Shown here one piece after another: positions 25,861-36,186 of a stretch of 64,000 nucleotides of DNA. The notes under the pieces were generated by a model. That model ran no database searches, was not told where the DNA came from, and was given only the letters and a program-made list of their open reading frames with translations. This DNA is from Marinobacter salsuginis (GTDB lineage Bacteria > Pseudomonadota > Gammaproteobacteria > Pseudomonadales > Oleiphilaceae), in the NCBI RefSeq assembly GCF_009617755.1, contig NZ_BGZH01000002.1, positions 372,001 through 436,000 of the forward strand. Direction: 5' to 3'. Both the position numbers and the translations under genes were made by a program. Each line of letters starts with the position of its first letter. Position 1 is the stretch's first letter.

Positions 25861-28329
25861 ATGCGTCTTTACCAGGGCATTCGCAGCCTGATCCTGACCC
25901 TTTTCCGCAAGATACTGTTCATCTGGGTCCGGACCGATGTCAGCGGCAACAGCGTTGACGCCCTCGCCCTGGATCCCGACAAACCGGTCTGCTACGTGCT
26001 GCAATACAGCTCCCTTTCCAGCCGTCTGGTTCTCGAGCAGGAAGTCATCCGGGCGGGACTGCCGGGCGCCTCCGAAGCACTCCCAGTGAAAAATGGCCCA
26101 TCCCACTCCTTCTTTTTTCTCTATCGCCGGATTGGTGGTTTTTTCCGAGGTCGCCAGGCGCCGGCACCTACGAACGAATTCCAGGCACTGGTGCGCTATG
26201 GTCTGGAACACCCGGACCAGGATGTCCAGATTGTGCCTGTCTCCCTGTTCTGGGGCCGCTCCCCTGACAAGGAGAAATCCCTGGTCAAACTACTGCTGTC
26301 TGATACCTGGTCCATTGCCGGCCGGCTTCAGAAGTTCCTGATCATCATGGTTCACGGCCGCAATACCTACGTGCAATTCAACCAGCCGCTTTCGCTAAAG
26401 CAGGTTATCGATGAATACCGACACAGCGAGGAGCGCGCCAACCGCAAGCTGGCACGGATTCTGAGAACCCACTTCCGCCGCGTTCGCCAGGCCGTTCTGG
26501 GCCCAGATCTCTCCCATCGCCGTACTCTGGTGGCAGGGTTGGTGCGCACTCAGGCAGTCAAGGAGGCCATCAGGGAGACCGCAGCCAAAGACGACATCCC
26601 GCCGGAAAAAGTACGTGCCAAGGCTTACAAATACGCGGACGAAATCGCCGCCAGCATGTCCATCGTCACCATCCGCTTCCTTGAGGTGGTGCTGTCATGG
26701 CTGTGGAACCGGATCTACAACGGTATTGCCATCAACAATATCCGGGTGGTGAAAGAAGTCGCCCAGGACAACGCGGTGGTATACGTGCCTTGCCACCGGT
26801 CACACATCGACTACCTGCTGCTGTCCTACGTGCTTTACAAGAATGGCCTGATGCCGCCGCACATCGCAGCAGGTATCAATCTCAACATGCCCATTGTCGG
26901 ACCGATCCTGCGCCGCGGCGGGGCCTTCTTCATGCGCCGCAGCTTCAAGGACAATCCCCTGTACGCTACCGTTTTCAATGAATATATGCATGTGATGTTC
27001 TCCCGGGGCTATTCCGTGGAGTATTTTGTCGAGGGTGGTCGCAGCCGCACGGGTCGGATGCTTCAACCCCGGCCAGGCATGCTGGCAATGACCGTTCGCA
27101 GCTTCCTGCGCGACCATCGCAAACCCATTGTGTTCGTGCCCGTTTACATTGGCTATGAAAAGGTTATGGAAGGGCGCTCCTACCTAGGCGAACTTCGCGG
27201 CAAGAAAAAAGAGAAAGAGAGCGTCTTCGGCCTGGCCAAGACCGTCCGCAAACTCAGCAACTCCTTTGGTCGCGTCGCGGTAAACTTCGGCGAGGCCATC
27301 CATCTGTCCGAGGTTCTCGACGACGTAAGCAGCAGCTGGCGAGACGAGGCCTACGACGCCGAGTATCGTCCCAAGTGGCTCAACAGCGCGGTTTCAGAAC
27401 TGTCGTTCCGGGTGGCGTCCAGCATTAACGCCTCTGTTGCCGTCAACCCGATCGGCATGACCGCAACGGTGCTGCTGGGTACCGAACGACTGGCGATGGA
27501 TGAGGGCCAGTTGATCCGCCTGATGGATCAATACGCAGCCCTGCTCAAGGCCTTCCCCTACGCGGAAACGGTGACCCTGCCCGAGGGCTCGGGCAAAGAC
27601 TGGGTCGCATACTGCGAGGGTATGGGTCTGATCAGCCGGCAGCCGCAAAAGCTCGGCGATATCATTGCCCTGGAGGGCAGCAACGCGATCCTGATGACCT
27701 ACTACAGGAACAACATCCAGCACCTGTTCGCACTGCCCTCACTGATTGCCAGCCTGTTTGAAAACAAGGATTCACTGGGGCGCGACAAGATCGTCTTCCT
27801 TGCCAGCGTGGCCTACCCCTACCTGCAATCCGAGCTTTTCCTGAAGTACCAGCCGGATGAAGCCAGAAACGTGATCAATCAGTGGATTGATGTTCTTATT
27901 GAACAGGGCCTGCTGAAGCCCCTGGACGATGACCGGATCGGACGGCCGGAGGAAGGCACCGAAGCCATGCTCAGGCTCAGGGTGCTGTCCCGCTTTATCA
28001 TCCAGACGGTCGAGCGCTACCACATTGCCCTGGGCATTCTGCGCAAGTACGGTTCGGGCAAGATCAGCGCCGCCGAACTGGAAGAGCAGAGCGCCCTGCT
28101 CGCCGAACGCATGTCCATCCTGTTCGGTCTCAATGCACCGGAATTCTTTGACAAGAGCCTGTTCCGGAACTTCATTGCCAATATGCAGAACAATGGTGTG
28201 ATCACCACCGACGATAATGGCTTGCTGTGCTACGGGGAAGGGCTGGATGAGGTGGCTGATGATGCCCGCCTGGTGCTGAGCGTCGAGAAGCGACAGGCAA
28301 TCCAGCAGGTTACCATGATGGGCGCCTGA
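25861..28329 (+). CDS. plsB: Glycerol-3-phosphate 1-O-acyltransferase
   Basis: The ATG at 25861 (MRLYQGIRSLIL) has GGAG nine bases upstream and gives 822 residues, close to the E. coli enzyme; the open frame extends 34 codons further without family similarity. Acyltransferase motifs are all visible: HRSHID (H-X4-D), GGAFFMRRSF, FVEGGRSRTGRM and VFVPVYIGYEKV. It is a membrane-associated enzyme that starts phospholipid synthesis from acyl-ACP or acyl-CoA. It converges on rsmJ with 6 nt between stops. Confidence 0.96.
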   Translation: MRLYQGIRSLILTLFRKILFIWVRTDVSGNSVDALALDPDKPVCYVLQYSSLSSRLVLEQEVIRAGLPGASEALPVKNGPSHSFFFLYRRIGGFFRGRQAPAPTNEFQALVRYGLEHPDQDVQIVPVSLFWGRSPDKEKSLVKLLLSDTWSIAGRLQKFLIIMVHGRNTYVQFNQPLSLKQVIDEYRHSEERANRKLARILRTHFRRVRQAVLGPDLSHRRTLVAGLVRTQAVKEAIRETAAKDDIPPEKVRAKAYKYADEIAASMSIVTIRFLEVVLSWLWNRIYNGIAINNIRVVKEVAQDNAVVYVPCHRSHIDYLLLSYVLYKNGLMPPHIAAGINLNMPIVGPILRRGGAFFMRRSFKDNPLYATVFNEYMHVMFSRGYSVEYFVEGGRSRTGRMLQPRPGMLAMTVRSFLRDHRKPIVFVPVYIGYEKVMEGRSYLGELRGKKKEKESVFGLAKTVRKLSNSFGRVAVNFGEAIHLSEVLDDVSSSWRDEAYDAEYRPKWLNSAVSELSFRVASSINASVAVNPIGMTATVLLGTERLAMDEGQLIRLMDQYAALLKAFPYAETVTLPEGSGKDWVAYCEGMGLISRQPQKLGDIIALEGSNAILMTYYRNNIQHLFALPSLIASLFENKDSLGRDKIVFLASVAYPYLQSELFLKYQPDEARNVINQWIDVLIEQGLLKPLDDDRIGRPEEGTEAMLRLRVLSRFIIQTVERYHIALGILRKYGSGKISAAELEEQSALLAERMSILFGLNAPEFFDKSLFRNFIANMQNNGVITTDDNGLLCYGEGLDEVADDARLVLSVEKRQAIQQVTMMGA

Positions 28330-28335
28330 CGGCGC

Positions 28336-29163
28336 TCACCGGGCCGGCAGCGCCCGAATCGAATACACATCGTAGCGGCTACTTTTGCCTTCCACGCGGG
28401 TGGTCGGCTCCGGTCCTTCAATCGCCGACGCCTTACGGGGCCGCTTCACCACCACCCGGTAACGAGCATGCTCGAGCGCGCTCGCCAGCAATTGTCCGGA
28501 ATCTTCGTCGTCACCCACGATGGTGCGAAACACCTGCATTTCTTTTTTTACCAGGGCCGACTTGTCTCGATGGGGAAACATCGGATCCAGATAGACAACG
28601 TCCGCGGCTTCGATTTCACTTTGTGCCAGCCACTCAATACTGCTGCCTTCCAGCAGCCGCATGCGCTCGACAATGGCGGCGCAATCCACGTTCATAGCTG
28701 CCCGCGCCAAACCGTCAGCCAACAGCGCATGAATAACCGGATTGCGTTCGAACAATGTGACCCTGCAGCCAAGGCTGGCGAGAACAAAGGCATCCTGGCC
28801 CAGTCCCGCCGTTGCATCAACCACATCCAGGGTGGCTCGGGTTTTCTGCAGACCAACCGCCTTGGCCACCAGTTGGCCCGCGCCACCACCATGCTCACGC
28901 CGGTACCCCATTTTTCCGGTAACGAACTCTGCACGAACTGGCCCTGGCGCACCTTTGCCGGTGACCTGCAGGCCAAGGCCCAGCTCGTCAAGAAATAGTA
29001 AAACCGGGAAGTCCGTGACATCTCTTGGGCGAACAACACCCAGGTTAGCCAGCTCAAGCGATTGGGCCAGACTTTCGGCCTGGACTCGGTCGCCAAGTGC
29101 ACTGTGGGCAACAGCGATGGTGCTGCAAAGGGCAGAGGGTTCGGGCGAGGAGGACTCAGGCAT
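28336..29163 (-). CDS. rsmJ: 16S rRNA (guanine(1516)-N(2))-methyltransferase
   Basis: A 275-residue RsmJ (YhiQ) family enzyme. Motif I is VVDATAGLGQDAFVLASLG with LFERNP for SAM, and the catalytic block is YLDPMFPHRDKSALVKKEM; the late VVVKRPRKA segment is also typical. It methylates G1516 of 16S rRNA. Its ATG overlaps the stop of the upstream small gene by one base (TGATG), indicating coupling. Confidence 0.93.
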   Translation of the reverse strand: MPESSSPEPSALCSTIAVAHSALGDRVQAESLAQSLELANLGVVRPRDVTDFPVLLFLDELGLGLQVTGKGAPGPVRAEFVTGKMGYRREHGGGAGQLVAKAVGLQKTRATLDVVDATAGLGQDAFVLASLGCRVTLFERNPVIHALLADGLARAAMNVDCAAIVERMRLLEGSSIEWLAQSEIEAADVVYLDPMFPHRDKSALVKKEMQVFRTIVGDDEDSGQLLASALEHARYRVVVKRPRKASAIEGPEPTTRVEGKSSRYDVYSIRALPAR

Positions 29164-29525
29164 CAGACCAGAATATCAATCCCGGCCAGACTACCATCGC
29201 CGCCAGCTTCCTGACCGGCAGCGGCTACAGAGGCAAATGTGGAGAGAGCCCTGGCGGCTGGCAGCGAGACCTCGTCGGCACGGAAACGCTCCAGACGGGC
29301 GTCTTCGGCGGCACGACGGGCCTCAACACGGCGCTCGAGGCTTTCGGTCGCATTGCGTTCGCTGACAATGCCCTGGCGACCATCGGCGAGGTCACGGCGA
29401 GCCGCATCGGGTGTTTTCTCCGGCGTTGATGCAGGCGCCCGGGCCGTATCACTGCGCTCCCGGACAGGGCTGTTGTTGCCGGTCTGGAAATTGAAATTGT
29501 TACCCGGATTAATACCGCCAATCAT
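29163..29525 (-). CDS. Conserved-looking hypothetical protein, low complexity
   Basis: A 120-residue protein of biased composition, rich in Ala, Arg, Glu and Asp, with a Gly/Asn-rich N-terminus (MIGGINPGNNFNFQTGNN) and a charged helical middle (SLERRVEARRAAEDARLERFR). No signal, membrane segment or known domain is visible. It overlaps the rsmJ start by one base, which supports that it is translated. Function unknown. Confidence 0.6.
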   Translation of the reverse strand: MIGGINPGNNFNFQTGNNSPVRERSDTARAPASTPEKTPDAARRDLADGRQGIVSERNATESLERRVEARRAAEDARLERFRADEVSLPAARALSTFASVAAAGQEAGGDGSLAGIDILV

Positions 29526-29658
29526 GTTCAGATACCGCTGGCCGGATGACAGGAAAACGTGAACCGAAAGTATGAAAGATTATCTTGAGGAAGAAAAGGT
29601 GGATGATCACTTTTTACCCAGTCTGGCGTTCCGGGATTCGCGAAGACAGCTGGTGAGA

Positions 29659-30354
29659 CTATCGGCCAGGCAGTTTTTTCCAGGCCACTTCATCCCTGAT
29701 GTACACCGGTTGAGCCTGCTCCGCTGACACCGTCTTCCCCTGCTCGTATGCATTCGCCGCAAGACGCGCTACCCAGGCAGCACGAAGTACCAGAGTCTCA
29801 TCTACGTTATCAACACTCTCAGATACCTCCACCGGCATTGCGGAGCGATACTGCCAGCCCGGACCAGCTCCGCACCAGCCTTCGGTGGCGGCGGGCAGGC
29901 TAACTGCCTCCGGCGGACAGACCTGTTCCGGAGCCAGAGCCACCGGCAGTCCTGAACGGGCAGCAAAACACCCCCAATAAAGCTCTCCCATACGCGCGTC
30001 GAATGCCACCGCAATGCCGCCGTTCTCGGGAATATCCATGCTATCAATGGCGCCCAATGCAACCGCCTCCAGTGACGACACGGGCACCACCGGGATATCC
30101 AGCCCCCAGGCAAGCCCCTGCACGACACCGGTTGCGATTCTCACGCCAGTGAAAGATCCGGGGCCGCGGGCGAACGCCAGGGCATCCAGCTCGGCCGGGG
30201 CCAGATTTTTCTCTGCCAGCAGTTCCCGCACCATTGGCATCAGCAGCCGGGTGTGGCCTCTGGGGGCAAGCTCGAAGCGTTCGGAGATATCGCCATCAAC
30301 AAGAAGGGCTGCCGAGCAGCCCTCTGATGACGTATCCAATGCCAACAGTTTCAC
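29659..30354 (-). CDS. tsaB: tRNA threonylcarbamoyladenosine biosynthesis protein TsaB
   Basis: A 231-residue ASKHA-fold protein: LALDTSSEGCSAAL at the start, HTRLLMPMV and GPGSFTGVRIATGVVQGLAWG are TsaB signatures. With TsaD and TsaE it forms t6A37 on ANN-decoding tRNAs; TsaB itself is the non-catalytic dimerisation partner. It lies 34 nt downstream of adk on the same strand. Confidence 0.95.
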   Translation of the reverse strand: MKLLALDTSSEGCSAALLVDGDISERFELAPRGHTRLLMPMVRELLAEKNLAPAELDALAFARGPGSFTGVRIATGVVQGLAWGLDIPVVPVSSLEAVALGAIDSMDIPENGGIAVAFDARMGELYWGCFAARSGLPVALAPEQVCPPEAVSLPAATEGWCGAGPGWQYRSAMPVEVSESVDNVDETLVLRAAWVARLAANAYEQGKTVSAEQAQPVYIRDEVAWKKLPGR

Positions 30355-30388
30355 CGGTGTGAAAACCTCAGGTCAGGATGCCAATAAT

Positions 30389-31063
<675 letters not shown>

Positions 31064-31243
31064 TCATTATCATTTGAAAAGCTGTGGCAAAAACCTCTGC
31101 CTTTGCGACAGCCTCTCCTGCACGGAACAGGTGTCAGCCGGAAACGGCGAAGGCGCATTATACGAAGTCAGCCACGTCAGAGAAAGTCGACCTCCGTATC
31201 ATGCACCGGAAGTGCGCATTTCCCAGCGAATACAGACAGGGTG

Positions 31244-32614
31244 TCAGGATGACAGGGAGTTGGCCAGTGCGTCCAGATCGGGAGCAACACGCTCCAGTTC
31301 GGAGTTCAGTTCTTCCACAACGTCCGGCTGCAGCCCCAGGCCTTCCAGCAGAGAGGGCACATCATCGGGGTTAAACTCATCGCCAATACCGCGATCCTTC
31401 AGAAGGGCATTCGCCAACTGAACCATGAGGACGTAGTTCTCATGCTCACCATGGTAACCCGACTGCTGATGAACACCGGCCGCCTTGACCACCGGATCCG
31501 GCAGTTGCCACAAACGGTGGAGTATTCCGCCAATGGCACCATGGCCAACCGACAGGATTTCCTGCCCATTGCCCTGTCCGAAGACCTGTTGTTCGAGAGA
31601 GTGCATGCTGGCTTCGGGATTGGCCTCGCGAAGCTCATTGAGTTCATCAAATTCTGCCGGGAAAAGATGCCCCACCAGCAACAGGCCGAAGTTGTGCAGC
31701 AGACCGCACAGATAACCCAGTCCTTTCTCGGCGCCGCATCGCGGAGCAATGATCTGGCACAGGAACGCGCAATACAGCGAGTGGCGCCAGAAATTGTCCA
31801 TACCCAGCATTCCCTGGCGGGGCACTTCAAAGGCGCGAACGGAGGCAATGCCCAAGGCGATATGTGCCACGCGATCAAAGCCCAGGACACGGGTAACCGC
31901 TTCCTGGACCGAGTTGATCTGGCCGGGATAATTGAACAGTGCAGACCGGGCATAGCGCATGATCTGGGCGGTCAGGCTCGGGTCAAACTCGATCAGCTCG
32001 GCAAGCTCCCGGGCGGTGGCATCGGTATTGGCGGTCAACCGCAGAATGCGCAGGGCGAGAGCCGGCATTGGTGGCAACCGGTAGAGTTTCTGAAGCTTGT
32101 CGGCCACTTCCTCGAGCGTCAGGGCCTCGCGGTTGCCATTGCCCGGCCCCCGGATAACCAGGTGGCCTTCCCTGGCGCCTGCCAGCGCCAACCGGAGTGA
32201 GCGACCATCCATCTGTATCAGCGAATGATCGGTACCACTGGAGAACACGACCTGATCCGCGAGTATCACATCCTCATCCACGATCACGGGCAATTCATAG
32301 GCCTGCCCGATGGGCGGCGTGAAGCCGGGGTCGCAATCCCCGAACAGCCGCATGGTCTGCCGTGCGGTAAGTGGCTGGAGGCGCCGGCCGGTCAACTGGT
32401 GAACGGCATCCGGATCTAGGGAACTGTCGAACTTGTGCACTGCCATCACGACACCGGTAATATCGATCAGGAGAGTGGCTTGAATGAAGGCATCCTGCGA
32501 CAGTCCCGAGGCCATAACTGCCGCATCGAGGCTGGTCACCTGATCAATCGGCAACTCCCGATAGCTGATGCCCTTGCGGGCGAGAAAACGTTCCAATCGT
32601 GCAGCCAGAGCCAC
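31244..32614 (-). CDS. YbaK/aminoacyl-tRNA deacylase-like domain fused to HDOD domain
   Basis: A 456-residue two-domain protein. Residues about 1-150 resemble the YbaK/ProX aminoacyl-tRNA editing fold (FLARKGISYRELPIDQV, LLIDITGVVMAVHKFDSSLD, ILADQVVFSSGTDHSLIQMD). Residues about 170-385 are an HDOD domain (YRLPPMPALALRILRLTAN, YLCGLLHNFGLLLVGHLFP, GHGAIGGILHRLWQLP). HDOD proteins usually act in signalling; the editing-like domain could bind tRNA or a small ligand rather than act as deacylase. Such fusions occur in marine gammaproteobacteria, but the role is not established to my knowledge. It is leftward and 76 nt downstream of ppc. Confidence 0.82.
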   Translation of the reverse strand: MALAARLERFLARKGISYRELPIDQVTSLDAAVMASGLSQDAFIQATLLIDITGVVMAVHKFDSSLDPDAVHQLTGRRLQPLTARQTMRLFGDCDPGFTPPIGQAYELPVIVDEDVILADQVVFSSGTDHSLIQMDGRSLRLALAGAREGHLVIRGPGNGNREALTLEEVADKLQKLYRLPPMPALALRILRLTANTDATARELAELIEFDPSLTAQIMRYARSALFNYPGQINSVQEAVTRVLGFDRVAHIALGIASVRAFEVPRQGMLGMDNFWRHSLYCAFLCQIIAPRCGAEKGLGYLCGLLHNFGLLLVGHLFPAEFDELNELREANPEASMHSLEQQVFGQGNGQEILSVGHGAIGGILHRLWQLPDPVVKAAGVHQQSGYHGEHENYVLMVQLANALLKDRGIGDEFNPDDVPSLLEGLGLQPDVVEELNSELERVAPDLDALANSLSS

Positions 32615-32690
32615 AGCTTACTCCCTTCGTTCGTTGTCAGCGGCCAGGCTACCCGGCCTTTGCCAGCACTATTTTCGACACCTGTATTGA

Positions 32691-35336
32691 TCAGCCGGTG
32701 TTGCGCATACCTGCAGCGATACCCGCCATGGTGACTTTGAGGGCGCGCTCCACCAGTTCGGGAACCTCGCCCTTGCCCTCACTTTCCCGATCCCTCCGCA
32801 GCAGTTCGGCCTGCAGGTAGTGCAATGGATCGGTGTAGGGGTTGCGGACTCGCATAGAGTGCGCGAACACGGGCTCCGCCTCAAGCAGATCCGTTTGCTC
32901 CTTGAGTTCCAGAAGCCGCTCGATGCACCCCTGGAGCCGGGTTCGAAGGCTTTCACCCAGGGCTTTCAGTTGGTCATCATCAAGCAGGGTCTGTTCATAA
33001 TAACTCGCGATCCGCAGATCCGCCTTGGCCAGCACCATTTCCAGCATGTCGACGTAGGTGCGGAAAAACGGCCAGCCCTGCATCATCTCCCTCAGTACCG
33101 GCAACCGGTTATCGCGGGCCGCTTCCTCAAGCGCCACGTCGCTGCCAAGCCAGCTGGGCAGCATCAGCCGCATCTGGGTCCAGGCGAAGATCCAGGGTAT
33201 TGCCCGCAGGCTTTCCACGCCGCCGGTGGCCTTGCGCCGCGCCGGTCGGCTGCCCAGCGCCAGCTTGCCCAGGGCCTGCTCGGGTGTGACCTGACGAAAA
33301 TAAGGCACGAAATCCGGATTCTCCCGAACCACATCGCGGTAGGCTTTCAGGGAGCGTTCGGTGAGCCAGTCCATGGTCTCACGCCAGCTGACCTCCGGTT
33401 TGGGTGGCGGAGCCAGTGTGGCTTCAATGACGGCGGTGGTGTAGAGCGTCAGACTTTGAACAGCCAGCCGGGGCAAACCGAACTTGAAACGAATCATCTC
33501 CCCCTGCTCGGTGATCCGGAAACTGCCGTTAACCGAGCCCGGCGGCTGGGACAGAATTGCCCGGTTGGCAGGCCCACCGCCTCGGCCAACGGTGCCGCCC
33601 CGACCGTGGAACAGGGTCAGATGGACCCCATACTGGCGGGCGACCTGGGTAAGTTTCTCCTGGGCCTGATACTGGGCCCACGCCGCCATCAGCTGACCCG
33701 CATCCTTGGAGGAATCCGAGTAGCCGATCATCACTTCCTGACGGCCCTGGCAATACTCCCGGTACCATTCAACCTCGTACAGAGCCGACATGCTGTCCGG
33801 CGCGCCACGCAGGTCGTCCAGGGTTTCAAACAGAGGGACGACCCGCATCGGAAACTTCATCCCCGATTCCCGCAGCAGCAGAATCACGCTCAACACGTCA
33901 GAGGGCTTGCTGGCCATGCTAATCACGTAGGAACCGAGAGCTTCCGGGGTTTGTTGCGCCACTACCTCGCAGGTCGCCAGCACCTCGGCAACGGATTCAG
34001 AGGGCTCCCAATTGCGGGGGACCAGCGGACGTCGGCCCTGTAGCTCCTGCACGAGGAACGCCTGACGCTCCTGTTCGGACCAGGACAGGTAATCCCCCAG
34101 GCCGAGGTAGTCGACCATCTCGGCGACGGCCTCGGCGTGACGGCTCGCTTCCTGGCGGATGTCCAGACGGATCAACGGCAGGCCGAAGGTATGTGCCCGC
34201 CGGATGGTATCCAGCAGAGGGCCGTTGGCAATATCTTCCAGCCCACACTCAACCAGGGATCGATAGCAGAGCTCCAGGGGGCCGGTGAAATCCTCATTCT
34301 CAAACAGGATCCCGCTCGCATCCGCGGTTTCGCCATTGACGCTCGCCTCGGCCCAGTCCCGGGTTTTGATCAGCCGTTCGCGAAGTTCGGCGAGCACATG
34401 GCGGTAGGGTTCCCGGGAATCACCGACAACTGCCTTGAGCTCGTCGCTTGCCTGCCACATGGACAGTTCCGCCCGCAGCGCCTGAATATCACGAAGGTAG
34501 AGATCCGCTGCCATCCAGCGGCCAAGCAGGAAGACCCGGCGGGTGACCTTATGGATAACGTTCGGATTACCATCGCGATCACCGCCCATCCAGGATGCAA
34601 TCCGGATGGGGGATGCCTGCAGGGGCAGGCCCTTCCCGGTGGCGTCCTGCAAGGAAGTATCCAGGCTTCTCAGAAATTGGGGCAGTGCCTGCCACAGACT
34701 GTTTTCTATAACCGCAAAGCCCCACTTGGCCTCATCCACTGCGGTTGGTCGCTCATGGCGAATTTCGTCGGTGTGCCACGCTTCCGTAACCAACTGGGAC
34801 AGGCGGGTAACGATCTCCTCCCGCTCGGCCGGCATCAGGTCGTCATGGTCCAGCCGTGCCAGGCAGTCCGACATTTCGTCGTATTTCATGATCAGGGTGC
34901 GCCGGGCCACTTCAGTAGGGTGGGCCGTAAGGACGAACTCGATGCGCAGGTCCGCGACCCTCTGATGAAGTTCTTCCGGCGTCACATCGCCCTGCTTCAA
35001 CCGCTCAAACACTTCACCGAGAGATTCCACCATCAGGTCTGACTGATGGCCCCGCTTGCGACGGATGCCGTGGTATTGCTCGGCCAGGTTGGCCAGGTTC
35101 AGAAACTGGTTGAACGCCCGGGTAACCGGAAGCAGTTCATCATCGCTCAACTTGCCCAGCAGGTTTACAAGCCGCTGACCGGATCCGCTTTCCTGGCGGC
35201 GATCTGCCTTGGCCGCCGCACGGATTTCCTCGATCAGTTCATAGCAATCCTGTCCTGGATACCGCCGTATGCTCTGGCCAAGCAGTTCGCCCAGCATTCG
35301 TACGTTTTCTCGGAGTTCGGGATGAAGCTCAGTCAC
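32691..35336 (-). CDS. ppc: Phosphoenolpyruvate carboxylase
   Basis: An 881-residue anaplerotic enzyme making oxaloacetate from PEP and bicarbonate. Catalytic His is in LTAHPTEVARRT, with GGDRDGNP, GYSDSSKDAG, FHGRGGTVGRGGGP and the canonical C-terminal RNTG. It is the expected length and appears intact. It diverges from a small basic-acidic protein gene at 35441. Confidence 0.97.
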   Translation of the reverse strand: MTELHPELRENVRMLGELLGQSIRRYPGQDCYELIEEIRAAAKADRRQESGSGQRLVNLLGKLSDDELLPVTRAFNQFLNLANLAEQYHGIRRKRGHQSDLMVESLGEVFERLKQGDVTPEELHQRVADLRIEFVLTAHPTEVARRTLIMKYDEMSDCLARLDHDDLMPAEREEIVTRLSQLVTEAWHTDEIRHERPTAVDEAKWGFAVIENSLWQALPQFLRSLDTSLQDATGKGLPLQASPIRIASWMGGDRDGNPNVIHKVTRRVFLLGRWMAADLYLRDIQALRAELSMWQASDELKAVVGDSREPYRHVLAELRERLIKTRDWAEASVNGETADASGILFENEDFTGPLELCYRSLVECGLEDIANGPLLDTIRRAHTFGLPLIRLDIRQEASRHAEAVAEMVDYLGLGDYLSWSEQERQAFLVQELQGRRPLVPRNWEPSESVAEVLATCEVVAQQTPEALGSYVISMASKPSDVLSVILLLRESGMKFPMRVVPLFETLDDLRGAPDSMSALYEVEWYREYCQGRQEVMIGYSDSSKDAGQLMAAWAQYQAQEKLTQVARQYGVHLTLFHGRGGTVGRGGGPANRAILSQPPGSVNGSFRITEQGEMIRFKFGLPRLAVQSLTLYTTAVIEATLAPPPKPEVSWRETMDWLTERSLKAYRDVVRENPDFVPYFRQVTPEQALGKLALGSRPARRKATGGVESLRAIPWIFAWTQMRLMLPSWLGSDVALEEAARDNRLPVLREMMQGWPFFRTYVDMLEMVLAKADLRIASYYEQTLLDDDQLKALGESLRTRLQGCIERLLELKEQTDLLEAEPVFAHSMRVRNPYTDPLHYLQAELLRRDRESEGKGEVPELVERALKVTMAGIAAGMRNTG

Positions 35337-35440
35337 ATTGACGTCCTTTTGAATTGACGGAGGCGAAGTAAACTTACGATACTAAGGAACAGTCGAGAAA
35401 GTCTATTGGCGATTCAAGCCTGTAGCTGCAAGGAGTCATC

Positions 35441-35674
35441 ATGAAGGTCACTGATTTGCCCAAACACTGGGAGAAGCAAAAAGAGCCCGTGGAGCGCACG
35501 CACGATTACAATCTGCGCCTGCCGCTGGAAGATGCCGCACGCGTAGCCGCACTGGCGGAGCTTTACCCGGATCGCAGCGAGAGCGACATTCTGAACGATA
35601 TGATTGGCGCAGCGCTGGACGATCTAGTTCGCCAGAGCCCGCTGAAGGACAGGCTGGAAGGGAAAGACAAGTAA
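35441..35674 (+). CDS. Small conserved hypothetical protein, ribbon-helix-helix-like; paralogue of the 35706-36050 product
   Basis: A 77-residue protein with a strong AAGGAG ribosome site 5 nt upstream. Composition is charged, and a DYNLRLPLEDAARVAALAELYP segment followed by SDILNDMIGAALDDLV suggests a strand-helix-helix unit like RHH DNA-binding folds. The pattern MK[VI].DL...W.K..(15-25)..L..LYP.(4-8)D...DLI.AALD shared with the convergent neighbour marks them as paralogues. Function unknown. Confidence 0.7.
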   Translation: MKVTDLPKHWEKQKEPVERTHDYNLRLPLEDAARVAALAELYPDRSESDILNDMIGAALDDLVRQSPLKDRLEGKDK

Positions 35675-35682
35675 GAAACGAG

Positions 35683-35702
35683 GGGCAGCGTTAGCTGCCC
35701 TT
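35683..35702 (+). terminator. Hairpin terminator between convergent paralogues
   Basis: GGGCAGC (35683-35689) pairs with GCTGCCC (35694-35700) over a 4-nt loop and is followed by TTT. It lies 8 nt after the stop of the 77-residue gene and just before the stop of the convergent one, so it may serve both. Confidence 0.7.
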
Positions 35703-35705
35703 TCG

Positions 35706-36050
35706 TCAGGCCACTGACTCGAGCTGGCGAGCCTTGAGGCGCTGGATGTGCTTCTGGCTCAGACTGACGAATTTTGGGGTGAGACCCTGGTCCTCATAGA
35801 TCTCGAAGCCGTCCTCGTCATACGCCACCACCTTGGTGCCCTGGACATACGGAAAGCTGGTCTCCATTTCATCCAGTGCTGCAGAAATCAGATCCCGCAT
35901 CAGATCCTGAGGTGACTTCATCGGATAAAGCGCTGCGAGCTTTTCGAGGCGCTTGTGATGCTGGTCAGACAACGCCATGAAATAGGCGTCTCGGGTAAGC
36001 CGACCACGTGCATGCTTGTCCCAGTAATTGACCAGATCTTTGATTTTCAT
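35706..36050 (-). CDS. Small conserved hypothetical protein, paralogous to the 35441-35674 product
   Basis: The start is the ATG at 36050 (MKIKDLVNYWDKHAR), with GAAGG upstream, giving 114 residues; the open frame extends much further but over non-coding sequence. The first 70 residues match the neighbouring 77-residue protein in layout (LEKLAALYPMKSPQDLMRDLISAALDEM). A C-terminal tail (FPYVQGTKVVAYDEDGFEIYED and KHIQRLKARQLE) is absent in the neighbour. RHH-like DNA binding or a co-chaperone role are both possible; function unknown. Confidence 0.72.
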   Translation of the reverse strand: MKIKDLVNYWDKHARGRLTRDAYFMALSDQHHKRLEKLAALYPMKSPQDLMRDLISAALDEMETSFPYVQGTKVVAYDEDGFEIYEDQGLTPKFVSLSQKHIQRLKARQLESVA

Positions 36051-36186
36051 GGTGCCTTCACTCCTGCATCTTATTGATGGCGCACGGCGCACGAAAACTG
36101 TGCGTCCGTTTCCGGAAGTGTAGACGAAGCCGTCGGTCCGGGGGCGAGAAAATTGGTAACGGATTGTACTTACCGATCCGCCCTGT

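Noticed and set aside
29572..29727. A 51-codon plus-strand open frame starting ATGAAAGATTATC
   Set aside because: It overlaps the 3' end of tsaB, has no clear ribosome site and no recognisable sequence.
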